Source: Liolophura sinensis
Taxonomy: Eukaryota; Mollusca; Polyplacophora; Chitonida; Chitonidae
Reading direction: 5' to 3'
NCBI RefSeq assembly: GCF_032854445.1
Contig: NC_088302.1
Span: 44,556,645-44,620,644, forward strand
DNA length: 64,000 bases
Positions within the stretch are counted from its first letter, which is position 1. Each line of letters opens with the position of its first letter. Shown here piece after piece: positions 14,201 through 29,200 of this stretch. Below the pieces are notes generated by a model. The model worked only from the letters and a program-made list of their open reading frames with translations. It made no database searches and was not told the origin of the DNA. The translations under genes and the position numbers were made by a program.

Positions 14201-17200
14201 GGAGTGGCCATGTAGTTAAAGAGTGGCCAAATGCCAGAAGGCCTTCCCATCTTTAATTATCCCCTTTGTATAGTGAAGTACAGTGATCTGGTGCCAGTGG
14301 CTGTCCTATCATATGCATATTTATTTATTTAGATGTTCTTGATTGTTGTTTTATAATGCCATAGCCTAGAATTTTTAACAGAAATATGGTGGTGATTATT
14401 TTAATAGGTGGAAACAAGCCAAGTGCCGGGGTTTGAATCCTCACCCTGTGTACACTGTAATCACACTTATCATGGAAAATGATAAACATTTCCTTCCACG
14501 CAGGTGTTCCTTGTTTCAATACTTTACTCAGAGCTTTTGAGTTCTTTATTGAAACAAGAATCTGCTTCAATCACACACGTATTTGGTGGAAGGCTTTTTG
14601 TCATGTGCTTAAAACACTTTAGAAAAACCGATACCTGGAAGATATAGTACATGTAAATTGTAAACATGCACTTATAGATCTAAGGTACTGTCATTGATAT
14701 GATTGTGCAGCACCATGTATGACTTGATCAGATGAATTTTTTTCTTCTGCCATATGATTAGGGTTGTGAACTTACCCAAAGTCACCTAAAATTTCATCCA
14801 CAAACTTGCATTTTTGTGGGCAAATAAATGTAACAAAATATTATTTTCGGTGCTGAAACTTACAATTTTCCAACAGAATATCATATCATGTGCTAAGCAA
14901 ACCTTAAAACACCTTTCCAAAATCAACAGGACTCTCAGAATCAGGTACTATTGGCAAGTTAGTCATGGACAAAATTTACGGTCGTTTAGGGCAATTGTGT
15001 AATAGCTGGTATTCATGGGTGTCATAAGCACGGAATGTTCATCTGGTTTGTGGATATGTAGACCTCATTCATTATGGACAAAAGTATATGCGGCCAGTAT
15101 ACTGTTATGATATACAAATTGCACTGTCAGTTAGACAGTAGATGCTGTCTCTTTTTCTCTGATGTATCATGTGGAAGTGTTTAAGTGTTTGACATTGATC
15201 ATAGATTTATGAAAAAAAGATTTATACATATAGCTCTGTCTATATATGTGGGACGCGAGTGATTTTAAGTTACAAGTAGATGAACATCTTACATAGTTAT
15301 GTATGTTTATATGTATTTATCTCCGCATGAGTTAGGATGGAAGCTGACGTATTAAACTTTTGAGAGGTTCTTTGCTGCTGAAATTATTTCAAGTGAGAAT
15401 AAAATACTGTAGAGTACAGTTCTGAATCCATTTTATAGCAGTTTTATAACACCAGTCAGTCAAAAACAACTGAGTCTTGTAATCTGGCTGTAAAGAGCAT
15501 TGATAATGTAAGGGCATGTATGTAAACATATTATAGTGCTTTCATGTGATAATTGTACATGTTCATACAAATAAAACAAGAATAAATATTATAACCTTGT
15601 TCATCACATTCCTTTTTATTGTGTATTTTCACGTGTTAAGTGTGACACACACATGTACCTTAATTCCCAAGCCTTTTCGCACATGAAAGAGCAACATTCA
15701 GTGAAATTTATGCACACTTTTTATTTGAACTTGAAGACAAAACTACCTAGGTTGTATTGGTCAGTTTCAGGGCTTCGCAAAACGTAGAATTTTATCAGTC
15801 TACACACAGTAATGTATTCAGAATATGCTTGAATAAACACCTTGCAGACATGTGAAAAGGTTGAAGATTTAGAGGACATGTATCTCTACATGTATCATAA
15901 TCCTTATAATACTTCTGTGACTGATTACCTGGCTATCTGGCTTGTATTTATCCTTACTCTATTATTATATCTTTTTCCTGTATTTATGGGGGCTGTATTT
16001 ACCCTGTGTACTATATATCCAGGAAGTGTTGTAGTGTTTTTTCTGGATCATTATACACGTATCTGGGTTGTAGTGTTCCTGAATGAGGGTTGTACAGTGT
16101 ACTTATCCTGCATCTGTGTGATATTTGTGTTCCAGAAGCCTCAGAGGACGTGTAGTCTGCCCATCCTCAAGTCAGGTAGTGCAAAGTTCCGTCATGGAGT
16201 GCTCCAGTTGATGATCCATACCATCGATCCTCTTGGGGAAGGTGATTATTGTCAGTCTTTCATAATACTTCACCTACATCATACACAAGTCATCTAATTG
16301 GTACATCTGGAATACACCTGTACATTTATTGTTTCTGTTTAGCATATAGTAAATTCTGTAATCCTGGTACATGTATAAAATTTGCGAGCCACAAAAGTTT
16401 AGTTTTGTCTTTAAATTATCATTACAGGTATTCTTATAATTCATTGCTGAATATTTAACTTTGGCATTATTTATGTGTGTAAGTGATGATGTTAACCTGT
16501 AGTTTGAATTGTTCGTATATTTGTTATGTCTGTACATTATACATGTAGGTAAAATTCATGAGAAAGCCCAGCAACTGCAAGCAGTGACTCACTACAAATC
16601 TGAGCAGGACGAACTCCAGAATCATAAGGATCCAAACTCTGATGACCCTGACAAACAGCTGGGCTTCACCAACCAGTCCTTCAGAGACGATTATGCCAAA
16701 GACAGTCCTGTCCATGCCATATCTAACGGTAAACTGGACTTCAACGGGCACACTGTGTCCACCCCAGAGAGAAATGCCAGTCAGCACACCACCATGACCA
16801 GTGTGGAGTCTGTGAACAAGGGTTACATGCAGACAGACAGACCTCTCAGTGCTCAGCAACCTGTTGCAGCTGAGGATGGGGGCATGTCTGTGCATTGCAG
16901 TAGTGCCGGGACGCGGTCAGACAGGCCAGACAAGTCAGACTCTACCAGTCGGAGCAGCAGTGCCAGTGAGAGTCGAGAGGTGAGATTTTCACAGATACAT
17001 AAAACCTCTTAATTGTATACATGTAGTTGGTCATCCTGACATGACCTATGCAAAAACTGTATCAGTGATCCTTGGAAAAGTTCATGTTATATAAGAATCT
17101 GTTTGGCCTCGGCTGATAGTTAATGTATGGAAATTAGTGATGTTGCTACGTGCATCTCCTGTGTATATCTCTCACGCAATAAAATCTAAACTCACCAGAT

Positions 17201-20200
17201 TCCCTGAGGTAAGGCGACATTTTGTACAACAAATGTGTATTGAAATCATGCAACAAAAGGAACTCTATTGCACCAAAAAAAAGCCAAAAACAAACAAAAT
17301 GCACATAATGGCAGGGTCATCTATAGTAACATTTATCTGTTTATATTGTGTGATAGTTATTTAAGGTTTTTATTGACTTACAAAACTTTCACCTTTTTCT
17401 CCATCACAGTGATACTTTCCGATACTGTAAATGTGACTGGCATTAGGTATAAGTTGCGCACATTGTCCAGTATGACTATGCTGGTTTTGAGATCTTAGTA
17501 GAGATTACAAAAGAGGTTTTGGAATCCAAAAACACGTAACAAAAGACCAAATCAAGCAAGAGGGTTTCCAAAAATATTAATACAAGTTCTGTGTGGAAAT
17601 TCCAGATGTTTGTATACCTTGGTGAATTTGTGCACATTGCATGTTGTCATCAAACTCTGTTGAATCTGTTAATTCACATACAGACCAGCCCTAAATGATT
17701 TATGTGTGTGTTTTGTAAATAATTTTTGTAAATAAACCATAATCTTGTAAATACCAGACAAAATTGCAAAAATTGTACAAAGCTCATATGAAAGAGAACC
17801 AGTCAATCATTGAACAATCAACTGCTGAAATCTAGCATGAGACTTAAGATATTTAGCCCCCTACCCCCCCCACCCAGCCCGACTCTCAAAATCTTCTCTG
17901 CATTTTGCTTGCAGTAAAAAGTCCTCATGTTTTATATTTTAAGAAAACCATAATAAAATGAAGAATGTGAACTAAAGAAGTATTTGGTCTAGCTAGTTGC
18001 AATCAGAACATTTATTCAGTCACTATACTTTTTAGTTTTGGAACAGAACGTAAGTTTTCTTTATATGACCCTGACAGGTCACTATTTTCTTACATCAAGC
18101 ACATGTATCAGCGGCACAAGTGACAACTCATATTTATAATTTCAGTCATCCCCTGTCCAAATAATTATTAGCAACAAAAATAAGATTATATCTACAAAGA
18201 GTCCATAGGAAAAGAACAAATGTTATTCGGGACATATTCAATTTTCATAGGACACACCCAAACAGCCACATGTGGTTGGCCTGGACAGACTTCAGTGAAG
18301 ACGAACCAATTGTCACCGATGAGCAGAGGGGGGTGGGGATGAAGAGACTGGTACTTCTGTATTCATGTGTATTATAGAGATTTGAAGGAACGATATAATC
18401 AAGACATATACATTGAGATGAATTTGCACTAGTGACCATGTTGGATCTCTAACAATTCCATATCGTCCCCTGGAGTTGGCCTCTCACAAGTGACTACATG
18501 TACCTACTCGGGACCATAAAATTCTTTTGTAAGAATTAAACCAAACATGGCTGTAAGTGCAAATTGTCTTTATGTTAAATGTGTATTTAGACTCTTGTGA
18601 GAAATTCTTATGCATGTATTTTTATGATTTAAAATGAATACATGTACTTAGAAATATTTCTCTTTTTCCCTACTCCATACAATCATTTGGATTTTCTTCT
18701 TGGTGAGTATTTTTCGTGTACATGTACAGTATCTTTCATTCTTGTCTGTCATGTAGATTTGTTTTAAAGGATACATGAAAGCTTTATTTCTTAATATGAC
18801 GTTTAGAGTGTGAAAAAGTACAAAAATCTCCACAGGGCATAAAACTAGAGATTTCCTAAGGCTCCTGAGGGTCAGTCTGAAAATTCGCTCGCCTTCTGTC
18901 ATGAATCGGTGGTGATAAACAGTTGAACAAAACTCAGTGGAGGTTGAAAGTGCCGGAACTAACATTGCTTTTAAAGTTAATTCTGTGTTTATCAGTGATG
19001 TCATTTCTGAAAATTCCTTACCGTTGATTGAAAATAGGCATAAAAAAGAGGTGTTATGAAGAGAGAAAAAAAAATGCCTGAAAAACAAAATTTTCTTTTG
19101 TGATCTTTTAATTTCGGTAAGGTGTAGCTCACAGCCGAGGAGTCTTCCAGGTTAAAATAGTGGTAATTAAAAACAGCTTAACTTCACGCTACAAAAATTA
19201 GTGCAAAATGAACCAATACATGCATTTACTGGGCAAAACTGGTAAATTCAAGAAAATTCACACTTGTGACTTAAGCTTGTCCTTACTTGTTTATGTGAAC
19301 TGCCGTGCTATATGTGTATTAAGGACGAATCTAATGCATGCATAGGAATTGAATGAGGGGGTAGCTCTTTGTGGGCATTATACCGGAATCGGGTCCACAT
19401 AGCTCTCGGGCTAAGGGTGGCCAGCGGTCCCCACGTTTCAGTATATACAAGCCACTCTCAGACTGAGGTCTCGGGCTACCTTTAACACCGGTTTCCCCGA
19501 CCCATAAATCTGACTGTGATTGTATAAGTGAAAAATTCTTTAGTATGGCATTAAACAATAATCCAATAAATAAATAAATGAAATCTAATAGTATAGTAGT
19601 ATGAAGTATTCGTAGTATTTAGTCAGGTGACTAAAGTACTGGAGATGAAAACAAAACGAACTTAACAAATGTAAGATAGGCAGTGAAGAAGTTTTGGCAT
19701 CAAAAAAATGAAAATTATAGCTTTTAGGTGAGAAATTCTGTCTGTCAAAGTAATCAGAATGTGTCTAACCGTCAGATATGATAGTTTCATTGTCCTGTTG
19801 TACTTTGAACTTTAGCATTTCACCCATTTAGATCGATGTTATTTATGACCTTCTACACCTTGCCAGGAACCGGGTGCTCGAAACTATGAACTGGAAAAAA
19901 TGCTCATATGTTTTTGTTCATCACTATCCCAGATAATGATGTGTTCTTCACATGTATACTGATACATGTGCAAAACCACCATCCGTCTTGATCACAAACT
20001 GTTGAATAAATTGTTTTGTGTTATTCAGCTTTCCTGTTAACAGTATAATCAGCCACAATTGGACACAAACCTACTTAAATTTGAATAGGAGAAAACCTTT
20101 GTACACATGTACCAGCCAGTAACCCAGTGACTTCATTGTATCTGTCATAGTACATCTGGAGTGATACAGCTTATGCTTTGCATACATGTACTTGTACATG

Positions 20201-23200
20201 GTAAAGAGAGCTTATGTTGAATGTCAGGTACCCCTTTTCCCAGGTAAATTATCCTGCCTTGGCTGTTGATAATTCAGCTGCCCCTGTTTTGCACACCTGT
20301 TTAATTAGAGCTGGTTTGCTTTCGAGTGAAAAGAGGTCTGCATGGGTTTAATTTCTGGTTAGGAAAGTCTGCCATGCTGTTGTTTTCTTCACATAGCTAG
20401 TAGTGATGTGGTTTACACATCTGGTTATTAAAGGTTGGAGGCCTCCGTGGCTCAGTTGGTTAGCGCGCTAGCACAGCGTAATGACCCAGGAGCCTGTCAT
20501 CAATGCGGTCGTTGTGAGTCCAAGTCCAGTTCATGCTGGCTTCCTGTCTCTTCATACGTAGGAAGATGTACCAGCAACCTGAGGATGGTCGTGGGTTTTC
20601 CGCGAGCTCTGCCCAGTTTCCTCCCACCATAATGCTGGCTGCCATCATATAAGAAATATTTTTGAGGACAGCATAAAACACCAAACAAAAAAATAAATAA
20701 AATTAAATGTTGCACAAGCTCATTGGTTGTCCTTGCTATTTATGTAGTAAATTTGTCAACTTATTAAAGTTCATACCTTCTGACAAGTCTGTCTGTATCC
20801 TCAGACTTTTGTATGGTACTGGGCCACATGACTTGTGTAGCTTAAACTTTTCTTTACAACATATGAAAATTTAACCGAGCTTGATATCCATTTTTTGAAT
20901 TGTTGCAGCTGAAAGTGAAATCACAGCATTTTGTAACTATGGTAACCTTCAAAGGAATATGGGTATTCCTGGGCAATGAGTTCTCATATCTGTTTAATAT
21001 ATTTTGATATAATTTAACTAGGTGCAAAATAACATAACAGAAATATTGAATACCCCCAATCAATAATGTCAGCATCATTGTTTTATCCGATCTGTGCTAT
21101 ATTACGTAGCACTCTATTTGATTTATTTATTTATTTGATGGGTGTTTTATGCCATACTCAAGAGTATTTCACTTACACAGTGGCGGCCAGCATTATGGTG
21201 GGAGTAAACCGTGCAGAGCCTGGGGGATACCCATGACCATCTGCAGGTTGCTGACAGACCTTCCCACTTATGGCCAGAGAGAAAGCCAGCCACTCTTTTT
21301 GAAGGCTGTAATTGCTTGAGTACTTACAGGAAAAGCAGATAATATACTTGCCCATCTCACATGTTCTAGATATGGTTGGCAGTAAGCCTCCATTCCATTC
21401 CTTAAATATAGAAATGTACAGCCCAGGCAGTCTGTTACATCTAGATCAGGGGAAAAAAACATTTAAATTGTTGATTTCACTTGCTTAAATTTTTACTTTG
21501 AAAAATCACGTTTACTTGGATGCATGTGCTCTTAGGAATGTGTCTTGAAACCATGTTGACATGCTGATTTGACACAGACATGTTTTGAAAACACAACAGC
21601 TATAAATACTTGAGGGTTTCCTATAAACTGTTCATCATGTTAGGAATAACTGTAATACATAATTTTGCTGCTTGTTTGTTTGTGTTTGGAAGGGTTTTTT
21701 TATGGAAGAGGAGTGGGGTGTGGGATAATATTTATAAATGGTTGTTTGTGTTTTCCACAGCCTCATTGCAGTTTAGTGCTAGCTAGGATTTGATTGGCAG
21801 TCATACATATTGATTTCTTCCCACTTCCTGACACCTGTGTAATTGCTGGTGACAAATATGTTAGGGGTGTAAGCCACTTAGTTGGAATCACCAGGGTTGA
21901 GCTGTTAGTAGCCATGGTAAGGAGATTGTACTGCGCAGGTCATCTGTATATGTGCCAGGGCAAACCAAACTGCACTGTGTTGTAAACAAGCAAACTCTGA
22001 CAGCTTAGTGTTGGATCAGAAACATGCTATCACGTTTGACAACTTCACTAGCAGTGCACAAAGTTGAACAGCTCCTTGAAATCAATCTATATGTATGACC
22101 TATGAACGTATTGTTTCAAACTAAATAAAATTGGAATTGGCGTATGCACTCCAGCTGATAGTTCGCATATAGGTAAGTGCCAAAAAAAGCATTGAGAAAT
22201 TTGCTGTTGTCCAGGTTGGATGTAAGTGCCCTTACGATATAAACCCCAAAGCCCATTTAGACTCAGCTATTTCCTGTGTTCCCATGTTTTCCACCTCACT
22301 TCCTCGTAGACGCTTGACCTACCCTAATTCTTCAATCTTTTCAACCACCTCTGCACCCAACAATTTGACACATTCTGAGAGAACTGTGGGGTGTAGAGAA
22401 ATAATCTGCACAGTTTTTTTTATGAAGCTTGCATGTTTAATGACACAAACAAATCATTTTCATAATAATTGGATGCATAAATTCCACTGGGAAAACCCTT
22501 AGTGCTAGAAAAGGTCGAAGGTTTACAGTACCTGGGACACACAGTATAATGAAACGTCATTAGATTCAGACCATTGAAAATTATATCCAAAAGTATCTTT
22601 ACTTATTTTGCTACTGTGCTTTAAATCGCTAGATATTACATTTCTAGTTCATCATTTTGCATTAAACCTTTGTGTTATAATGTTATATATTACTTTTTCT
22701 TTAGAAAATCACAAAAAAGGACTTGGAAGATGAGAGTGAGCCTCTGGACCTGAGCTGGCCTCCCTTGTGGAAACAGAGGATTACCTATGTGCTGGTCATT
22801 CCCCTTGTCTTCCTTCTCTGGCTCACACTGCCGGACGTCCGCAGGCCTGTAAGTATACTCTACCCAGGGAACAATCTTCCCACACCAACACAACCAGGTA
22901 CTCACAGTTGCATAATTGAGCTGATTAAGCATCTGAATATTGTGATCTTCAAAGACACCTTTGTTCCACCTCCCAACTTACAAACAGGTGTTGACCACTC
23001 CGGTGGCCTTATGGTTAGAGCGTCAGCCTTGAAGTCGGGAGACCCAGGATCAAACCGGGATCGGGTCATGTAAGAGAATTAAAAAATGGTATTTGTTGTT
23101 GCCTCACTTGGTACTCGGGATTGAGAGATTTGACACTGTTAGACCAAGAAATAAATGACTAGTTGTCTTGATGTCGGTATAATGTGACTGGGTGGGGTGT

Positions 23201-26200
23201 CATATCTGGTGTCTTCTGCGTGATACTTTAGTGGTGGCAGCACTTTGGCGGCATAGACTCGCCCTGTCGCAAAAGACACAGTATATGTACACACACCTAA
23301 TGACTCCTCATTGTCATATGATAACAATGGCGAATTCTTTCACTGGACAATTCTTGAGTACGGTGGTATACCCCAGGCATACATATATACACATAAATAG
23401 GTGTTTATTATCACTGGCAGGGCTCACTAGTTTTGGAAGAAAGTCAAATTTATTGTAATGTTTGTACCACCAACGCATGTTTCTTACTAGAACAATAAGT
23501 TTGCCAAGAATATATAACATGCAGTTTACATCTCAAACTTCACCTCAGTATTTAAATGTACCAGGCAAGATTCCTGTGTACTTCCTGTTACCTTTTGTGG
23601 TGTGCAGCTCAAACAGATCTAGCGTATTTGATCTCACCCCCAGTTTGCTTATGAAAGGATGTCACACACTTGCTATGTGATATCAATAAACTCCTATTTC
23701 ACTTAGATTGTAACGAATAATGAAGGTGTTAGTACTATTGCAAGAAAAACACATTCAGACATTCTTGGCCATTTATTTACATGGTTTTCTTTTACTGTGT
23801 ACCCAAGACTGTTTCACCTAATATACAAACGCATGGCCAGGGCTATATATACTTTCCTTAAGTGCTGTATTTTACCTATATGTAAAAACTCCCCCTGCTC
23901 ACCAAATAAAGTCCATTTTAGTGATAAATAAAGTTCATAAAATATTAATTTTGTCACTGGAACTTACATTTTTCCAGTTGGATATCGTCCAACTTTCTAA
24001 ACAAACCTCAGTATTTAAAGATCAGCAGAACTCTTAAGTTATGGACAAAATTTTTAAGTCAACTACTCCCCTTGGGCCATGGAGAATATATTTGTTGGCT
24101 TTATTTATCGAATTACAATTATTTCATGAGACAGATTTCATCTGATGTTATTTTCCACAAGGTTGAGAAATTAGGTTAATTAAGTGTTAGGGTACAAGTA
24201 CATGTATCTGTCTCAGCATGGCGGTCATGTCTGTCTCCTGGAGCCCTAGGTGTAGGAATTTCTCTGACATAAACCTTACCATAGCTCTGGAAACACTGAC
24301 CAGAGTCACCAGTAGCTGGCCATTTCACTTGAATGAGGAGGCATCATCCCATGGTCAGATGGAGTCTTGACTTCGCAGCACAGCTGCAAACTCGACTCAT
24401 TTACGTCAGCAGGCCAATTAATGGATTTCCAGGGCCAGTCAGCCTGTGGGATGTGATCCGGTCGGGAACCTTACTCTAATGTATTAAACCAACGGCTAAC
24501 AATTGATACTCGATTGCATTTAATACAGCTAATGCCACAGCTCAGTGTAGGGGAAGCCTTAGCTGTAAGACCTTTCCCATTGATCTCTGTTGATTTTTGG
24601 TGAACAGGACTTAAATAGTAATTAATGGTCTATACACTGGACAGAAACACACCATAACAGGTACACGCATCATGCAGCATGACAGAGTTAATCTCTGCTG
24701 CAGTGTAGTAGTATTTACACACAACCTCAGGCTCTGGAATTTTTGCATGATTTTCTGGTAACATTCTGAAAATTATGTGTTTATGTTATCTTCCGTGTGG
24801 ACTATTGAATGTTTCCATGTTATAACCAGAGGCTACGAGGTATTTGGAATAGGTGCAGTCACGTACATTCTATATGGACCCTGCTTTCTGTCATCGGTAT
24901 TAATGTGACATTAATTTATTAAAATACACATGTGTACAGATAAAATACAGTACTGGTACTGTGTTAGGTTTCCAAAGTTAATAATGATGATCAGATGTCA
25001 TCTCTTGATCGAAAGGCTCCAGTTTTGTTATTTTTTTTTTGGGGGGGGGACCAGTTAATTATCACATTTTTACTCTCTTGGAAGTCAGATTAGATGTACA
25101 TGTATACATATACCCTAATTCCTCAAAATTTTTGAATTTGTTCTCTTCGGTCGTACGTGGGAACATGTGACAGGAACCTGCAAGTGGTTGTGGGTTCCCC
25201 CGGGCTCTGCCCAGTTTCCACCCACCATAATGCTGGCCGTCGTCGTATAAGTGAAATAATCTTGAGTATGCGTAAAAGGCATACGCAGTGTAGGAGAATG
25301 TATTTGATGCTGAAAGTGATAAGAAATGTAATGAAAATTGCAATAATTGCCACGATACGCAATAAAAGAGTTTAGTGTATGTTTTTCTGGACAGAAATAC
25401 AACTGTATATTCCTGTATGCCATGACCTTCTGATTTATACTCAGAAAATTACACGTATAAGTAATGCAGTATACGGCTTGTATACAGACCTTATGTAGAA
25501 ACTTGTGTAAATCTGATAAATTTGTAAAGGTTGAAGGATCAGGTCTGTGGGGAATTATGAAGATAATAATGCTATATGTATCATCATTCTATTGTGCACC
25601 TGCTGTGAATAACAAAATTTTGTCCATTCTTTGCTGGATTCTGTGAATTCTAGTCATCTTACAAAAGTGCTTTGAGGTTTGTGTGGCACATAGGATTATA
25701 TTCTATTAGGAAACATTTCATCATCAAAAGACTGTAAAGTAATATTTTATGACATTTATTTGCCCGTAAAATGCCCTTTTTTGGAGCCGAAATTTTGGGT
25801 CTTTTACAGCTTGTGTCGCAGATGCTTGCATGGACTGCACCAAAGCTTTCTTGCGGATAATACCTGATGCAGAGACAAATGTCTGCTGATGAAAACTAAT
25901 CCTCGCTGCATGTTCCATATATTACCCTAGAGAGCAGGGCCATATTTCCACAGGCCTATTCAATTTGTACAGCCAGACTATGCCTCACTACGGCAAGTCT
26001 CATCTGTTTTATGAGTATTGTCTAATCCCCTGACCATATTACATGTAGATTAGTGCCATTAGGATATTCTTGATTAAACATGCTGTGAGTGAAGCAGAAG
26101 ACAGGAGTTTGGTAGTTGACATGGAATAGAAAACTACATGTACATCTTTCAACATCAGATTTCTTAACACTGAGATTTTACCTTTTTTTGGTTTTCACTT

Positions 26201-29200
26201 TTTTTTTTCACTTTTTTTCTAACTGTCTAGCAATCAAGATGAATTACTCAAAACTGCATGTATAAATTGTTTTAATGGTTTTTTTGCTTGGTAATGATTG
26301 AAAAGCTTTGTTTATGTATCATTTAGTGCATTAAACTGTCTTCCCTGCCCCTTCCCCGCTCCTTTCCCGCCCAAGCACCACTTATATACTGCGGACAGGA
26401 GGCCCGCTCAAATCCAGCTCTACCTGGATTTGGTCAGGTACACGTACCTTCTTGAGGCTAATGATTTCCAGCTGGGCTGTGCACGGTTTCCTGAATCCAT
26501 TTAACCTGACTTCTGTCATGTAAGTCAAACATTCAAATATATGAATAAATAGCTTATTGCTAAATGAAACTTTATGCCAACAAATTTCCAATTTTTTTTT
26601 TCAAACTTTCATTTTGTTTGTGTTTTTTCTGTAGGAAAAGAGGAAGTGGTACCCGGTCACATTCATAGGCAGTATATTGTGGATTGGCGGTTTCTCCTTC
26701 CTCATGATCTGGTGGGCACATGTAACAGGAGAAACAATGGGTATATCTGAAGAGGTAAATGGTTAATGGCATAGAGCAGCACCAGGGAGCCCTTGTTATT
26801 TGTTTCAAATCCTAGCCTCTGGTTGTATTGGCTTATTAGAATAACTCTTTGTCTTTCTTTTCCTGGGATAATTTTGTGTACACAGAAAACAGTAGTATGC
26901 ACTGCTCTCATAATTATAACCCCAGGACACAATTAGGGAAACTTTTACTACTCATTGCGCTGCATCCCCAGACTCCTGCTCATGGGCTAGCTCCTGTCCA
27001 CAACTGGTGAAACATTATCCCCAGAATTTATGACTATTATTAGAAACATTGTTCATTGCTTATTCAGTTGTAGTCTCCTTTTACAAGGCGTCTTGTTTTG
27101 GGGCCAAATATGGATACAGTAGTGTATTGAAACATGGTCACCAGTCCAGGATGAAAATAGAGGCTAGAGGTTATTTGCTACATTAATATTAAAATTATAA
27201 CCAGTGGTACATCCTGTCTAACAAGCAACTCTGTTTTTGTTATTTCAGTCCTTGTAGTTGAAATTTTCATTAAAAAGTTTAGAGAAGAGATAAGAATATG
27301 GACAAGAACAATTGAATAGCTACACCACATATTTTCACTTTTACTTAGTTTCACACTATTAGCTTTGGCCAGATCTGTTTATGCCAGAAACTGTAATGGC
27401 TCAGACATGTCAGTAAATAGTAACATATGTTATTTCATTTTTAGTTCTAGTGTCATTTGTCTCTATTTGGCTCTTTTGTAATGGGCTTCACCTTCAGCTT
27501 CACATGGATCCTCTGTAGCTCTAGAGAGCTCATTTGTACCTTCAGCTTCACTTGGATCCTCTGTAGCGCTAATGAGCTCATTTGTACCTCCAGCATCACC
27601 TGGATCATCTGTAGCTCTAATGAGCTCATTTGTACCTCCAGCATCACCTGGATCCTCTGTAGCTCAAGTGAGCTCATTTGTTATGTTCAGCTTTACTTGA
27701 ATCCTCTGTACCTCTAATGAGCTTATTTGTACCTTCAGCTTCACATGGATCCTCTGTAGCTCTAGTGAGTTCATTTGTACCTTTAGTTTTACTTGGATCC
27801 TCTGTAGCTCTAATGAGCGTATTTGTACCTTCAGCTTCACATGGATCCTCTGTAACTCTAGTGAGTTCATTTGTACCTTAGCTTCACTTGGATCCTCTGT
27901 GGCTCTAATGAGCTCATTTGTACTTTCAACTTCACTTATAAGTAGCCAACACTGTAGTTGGTTTATCTGTGACTGCAGATTTTGGTTAAGATCTGTGTGT
28001 CTTTAACTGACTTCTAACTGTACCTGCCACTTTTCTTGGCGGCCCTGTATCAACATATCAAAAAGATGGTGCAGCAAACGCACATAATTGCAGATAAGAG
28101 GTTTTAATAGATTTTTGTTACCTCTCTCTGGTTTCCTACATCCATCAAAGCTTTGCCACTTTGATACAAATAAAGGAGTCTGTTAGATGGTACCAATGAA
28201 GTAAATGCATACATGTAATCAAATTGTTTTCTGTTCTTGCCTGGCAGATAATGGGGCTGACAATTCTCGCCGCTGGAACTAGTGTACCTGATCTGATAAC
28301 CAGCGTAATAGTGGCCAAAAAGGGCTATGGAGATATGGCCGTGTCCAGTTCTGTAGGCAGTAATATCTTTGACATCACTGTTGGGTAAGTCTCCGCTTTT
28401 AATAAGTACAGTGTAGTGATTAACTGCAACTGATTACCAGTGAGATGGTTGCTTCTAATTAGGCACTCGGTGGCTCAACTTCTGATGTTTTAGGAGGGTG
28501 TCAGGTGATTTTCTCAGGGTTTAGCATAAATTCCTCTGATCATAAACTGACCATCATTAAATAATTGAAATATTCTTGTTTTCCATATTAAACCCCAATC
28601 AAACAGGTATATTCATGAGATGTATGTAGATAGGAAAGATTTTGAGACACCCAATATACATTTCCAAAGTGTCAATCAAGAACACATAATTGACAAATCA
28701 TAAGCAGTATTGTTGCGTATAGGTCAACCTGATGTCCCGCACATTGGTTATAAATGTTTAATCTTTCTGTGATGTCATGATCTGTAAGACAGCGCATGTG
28801 TTGGATCTATCCATATTAATCACAACATATTAATTCTGAACTTTTTGGACAGATTACTGGCAATGTGAAAGGTATCTTCTGTTGGAACGCAGTTTCTGAA
28901 AAACAATTCAACATTGATCTTTTTGCAACAGAAAAAAACAAGAACATGTGTTGGCATACACTTGGCAAAGGGGCTGTTCAGTTTTCAAGTATGATTTACA
29001 AATTGTAACCATTAGGCATACAGTTCAGTGTTATAGCATAGACTAATCCAAAACCATGGCTGTTGTTAAGCCAAAGAATAGTACGGACCTATATCATTAT
29101 AGTGAACAACAAATGAGTTCTGTACATTTACATGTAATTACAACCAGTTAAAAAGACTGTTTGACAGGAAGGGGGTGGGGTTGAACCTTAATAATACCAA

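Larger units (their letters stand above)
5298..16135 (+). other. Intron after coding exon 1 (10.8 kb)
   Basis: It runs from GTAAGT to TTCCAG. It holds a G-rich run just after the donor, SINE remnants (6668, 10508, 14322), a 73-bp tandem array (8156-8900), a duplicated 97-bp block (12184) and two MITE-like elements (13936, 14774). The rest is AT-rich, CpG-poor sequence in which I see no exon. Confidence 0.85.
16980..22704 (+). other. Intron between coding exons 3 and 4 (5.7 kb)
   Basis: It runs from GTGAGA to TTCTTTAG. It carries a C-rich tract around 17858-17880 and SINE copies at 19347, 20433 and 21121. The long minus-strand open frame at 18648-19088 is not recognisable and lies within AT-rich intron sequence, so I do not call it a gene. 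Confidence 0.85.
22849..26634 (+). other. Intron between coding exons 4 and 5 (3.8 kb)
   Basis: It runs from GTAAGT to TTCTGTAG. It holds a SINE of a second family (22990-23325), copies of the intronic MITE-like family (23890, 25737) and a SINE 3' fragment (25148). The rest is CpG-poor and shows no exon-like frame. Confidence 0.85.

Noticed and set aside
18648-19088. 146-codon minus-strand open frame
   Set aside because: It lies within the exchanger intron, is AT-rich, and has no recognisable domain or homologous motif.
20433-20520. tRNA-like sequence with a good A box
   Set aside because: It is the head of a SINE: the B box is decayed, no full cloverleaf forms by eye, and the SINE body and tail follow directly.
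22849-23073. Open frame continuing from coding exon 4
   Set aside because: A strong GTAAGT donor at 22849 and the precise continuation of NCKX homology in the next exon show that the read-through is intronic.
27453-27881. Repeat-protein-like frames on both strands (16-residue repeats)
   Set aside because: They come from a 48-bp minisatellite inside an intron of a gene with well-defined flanking exons.
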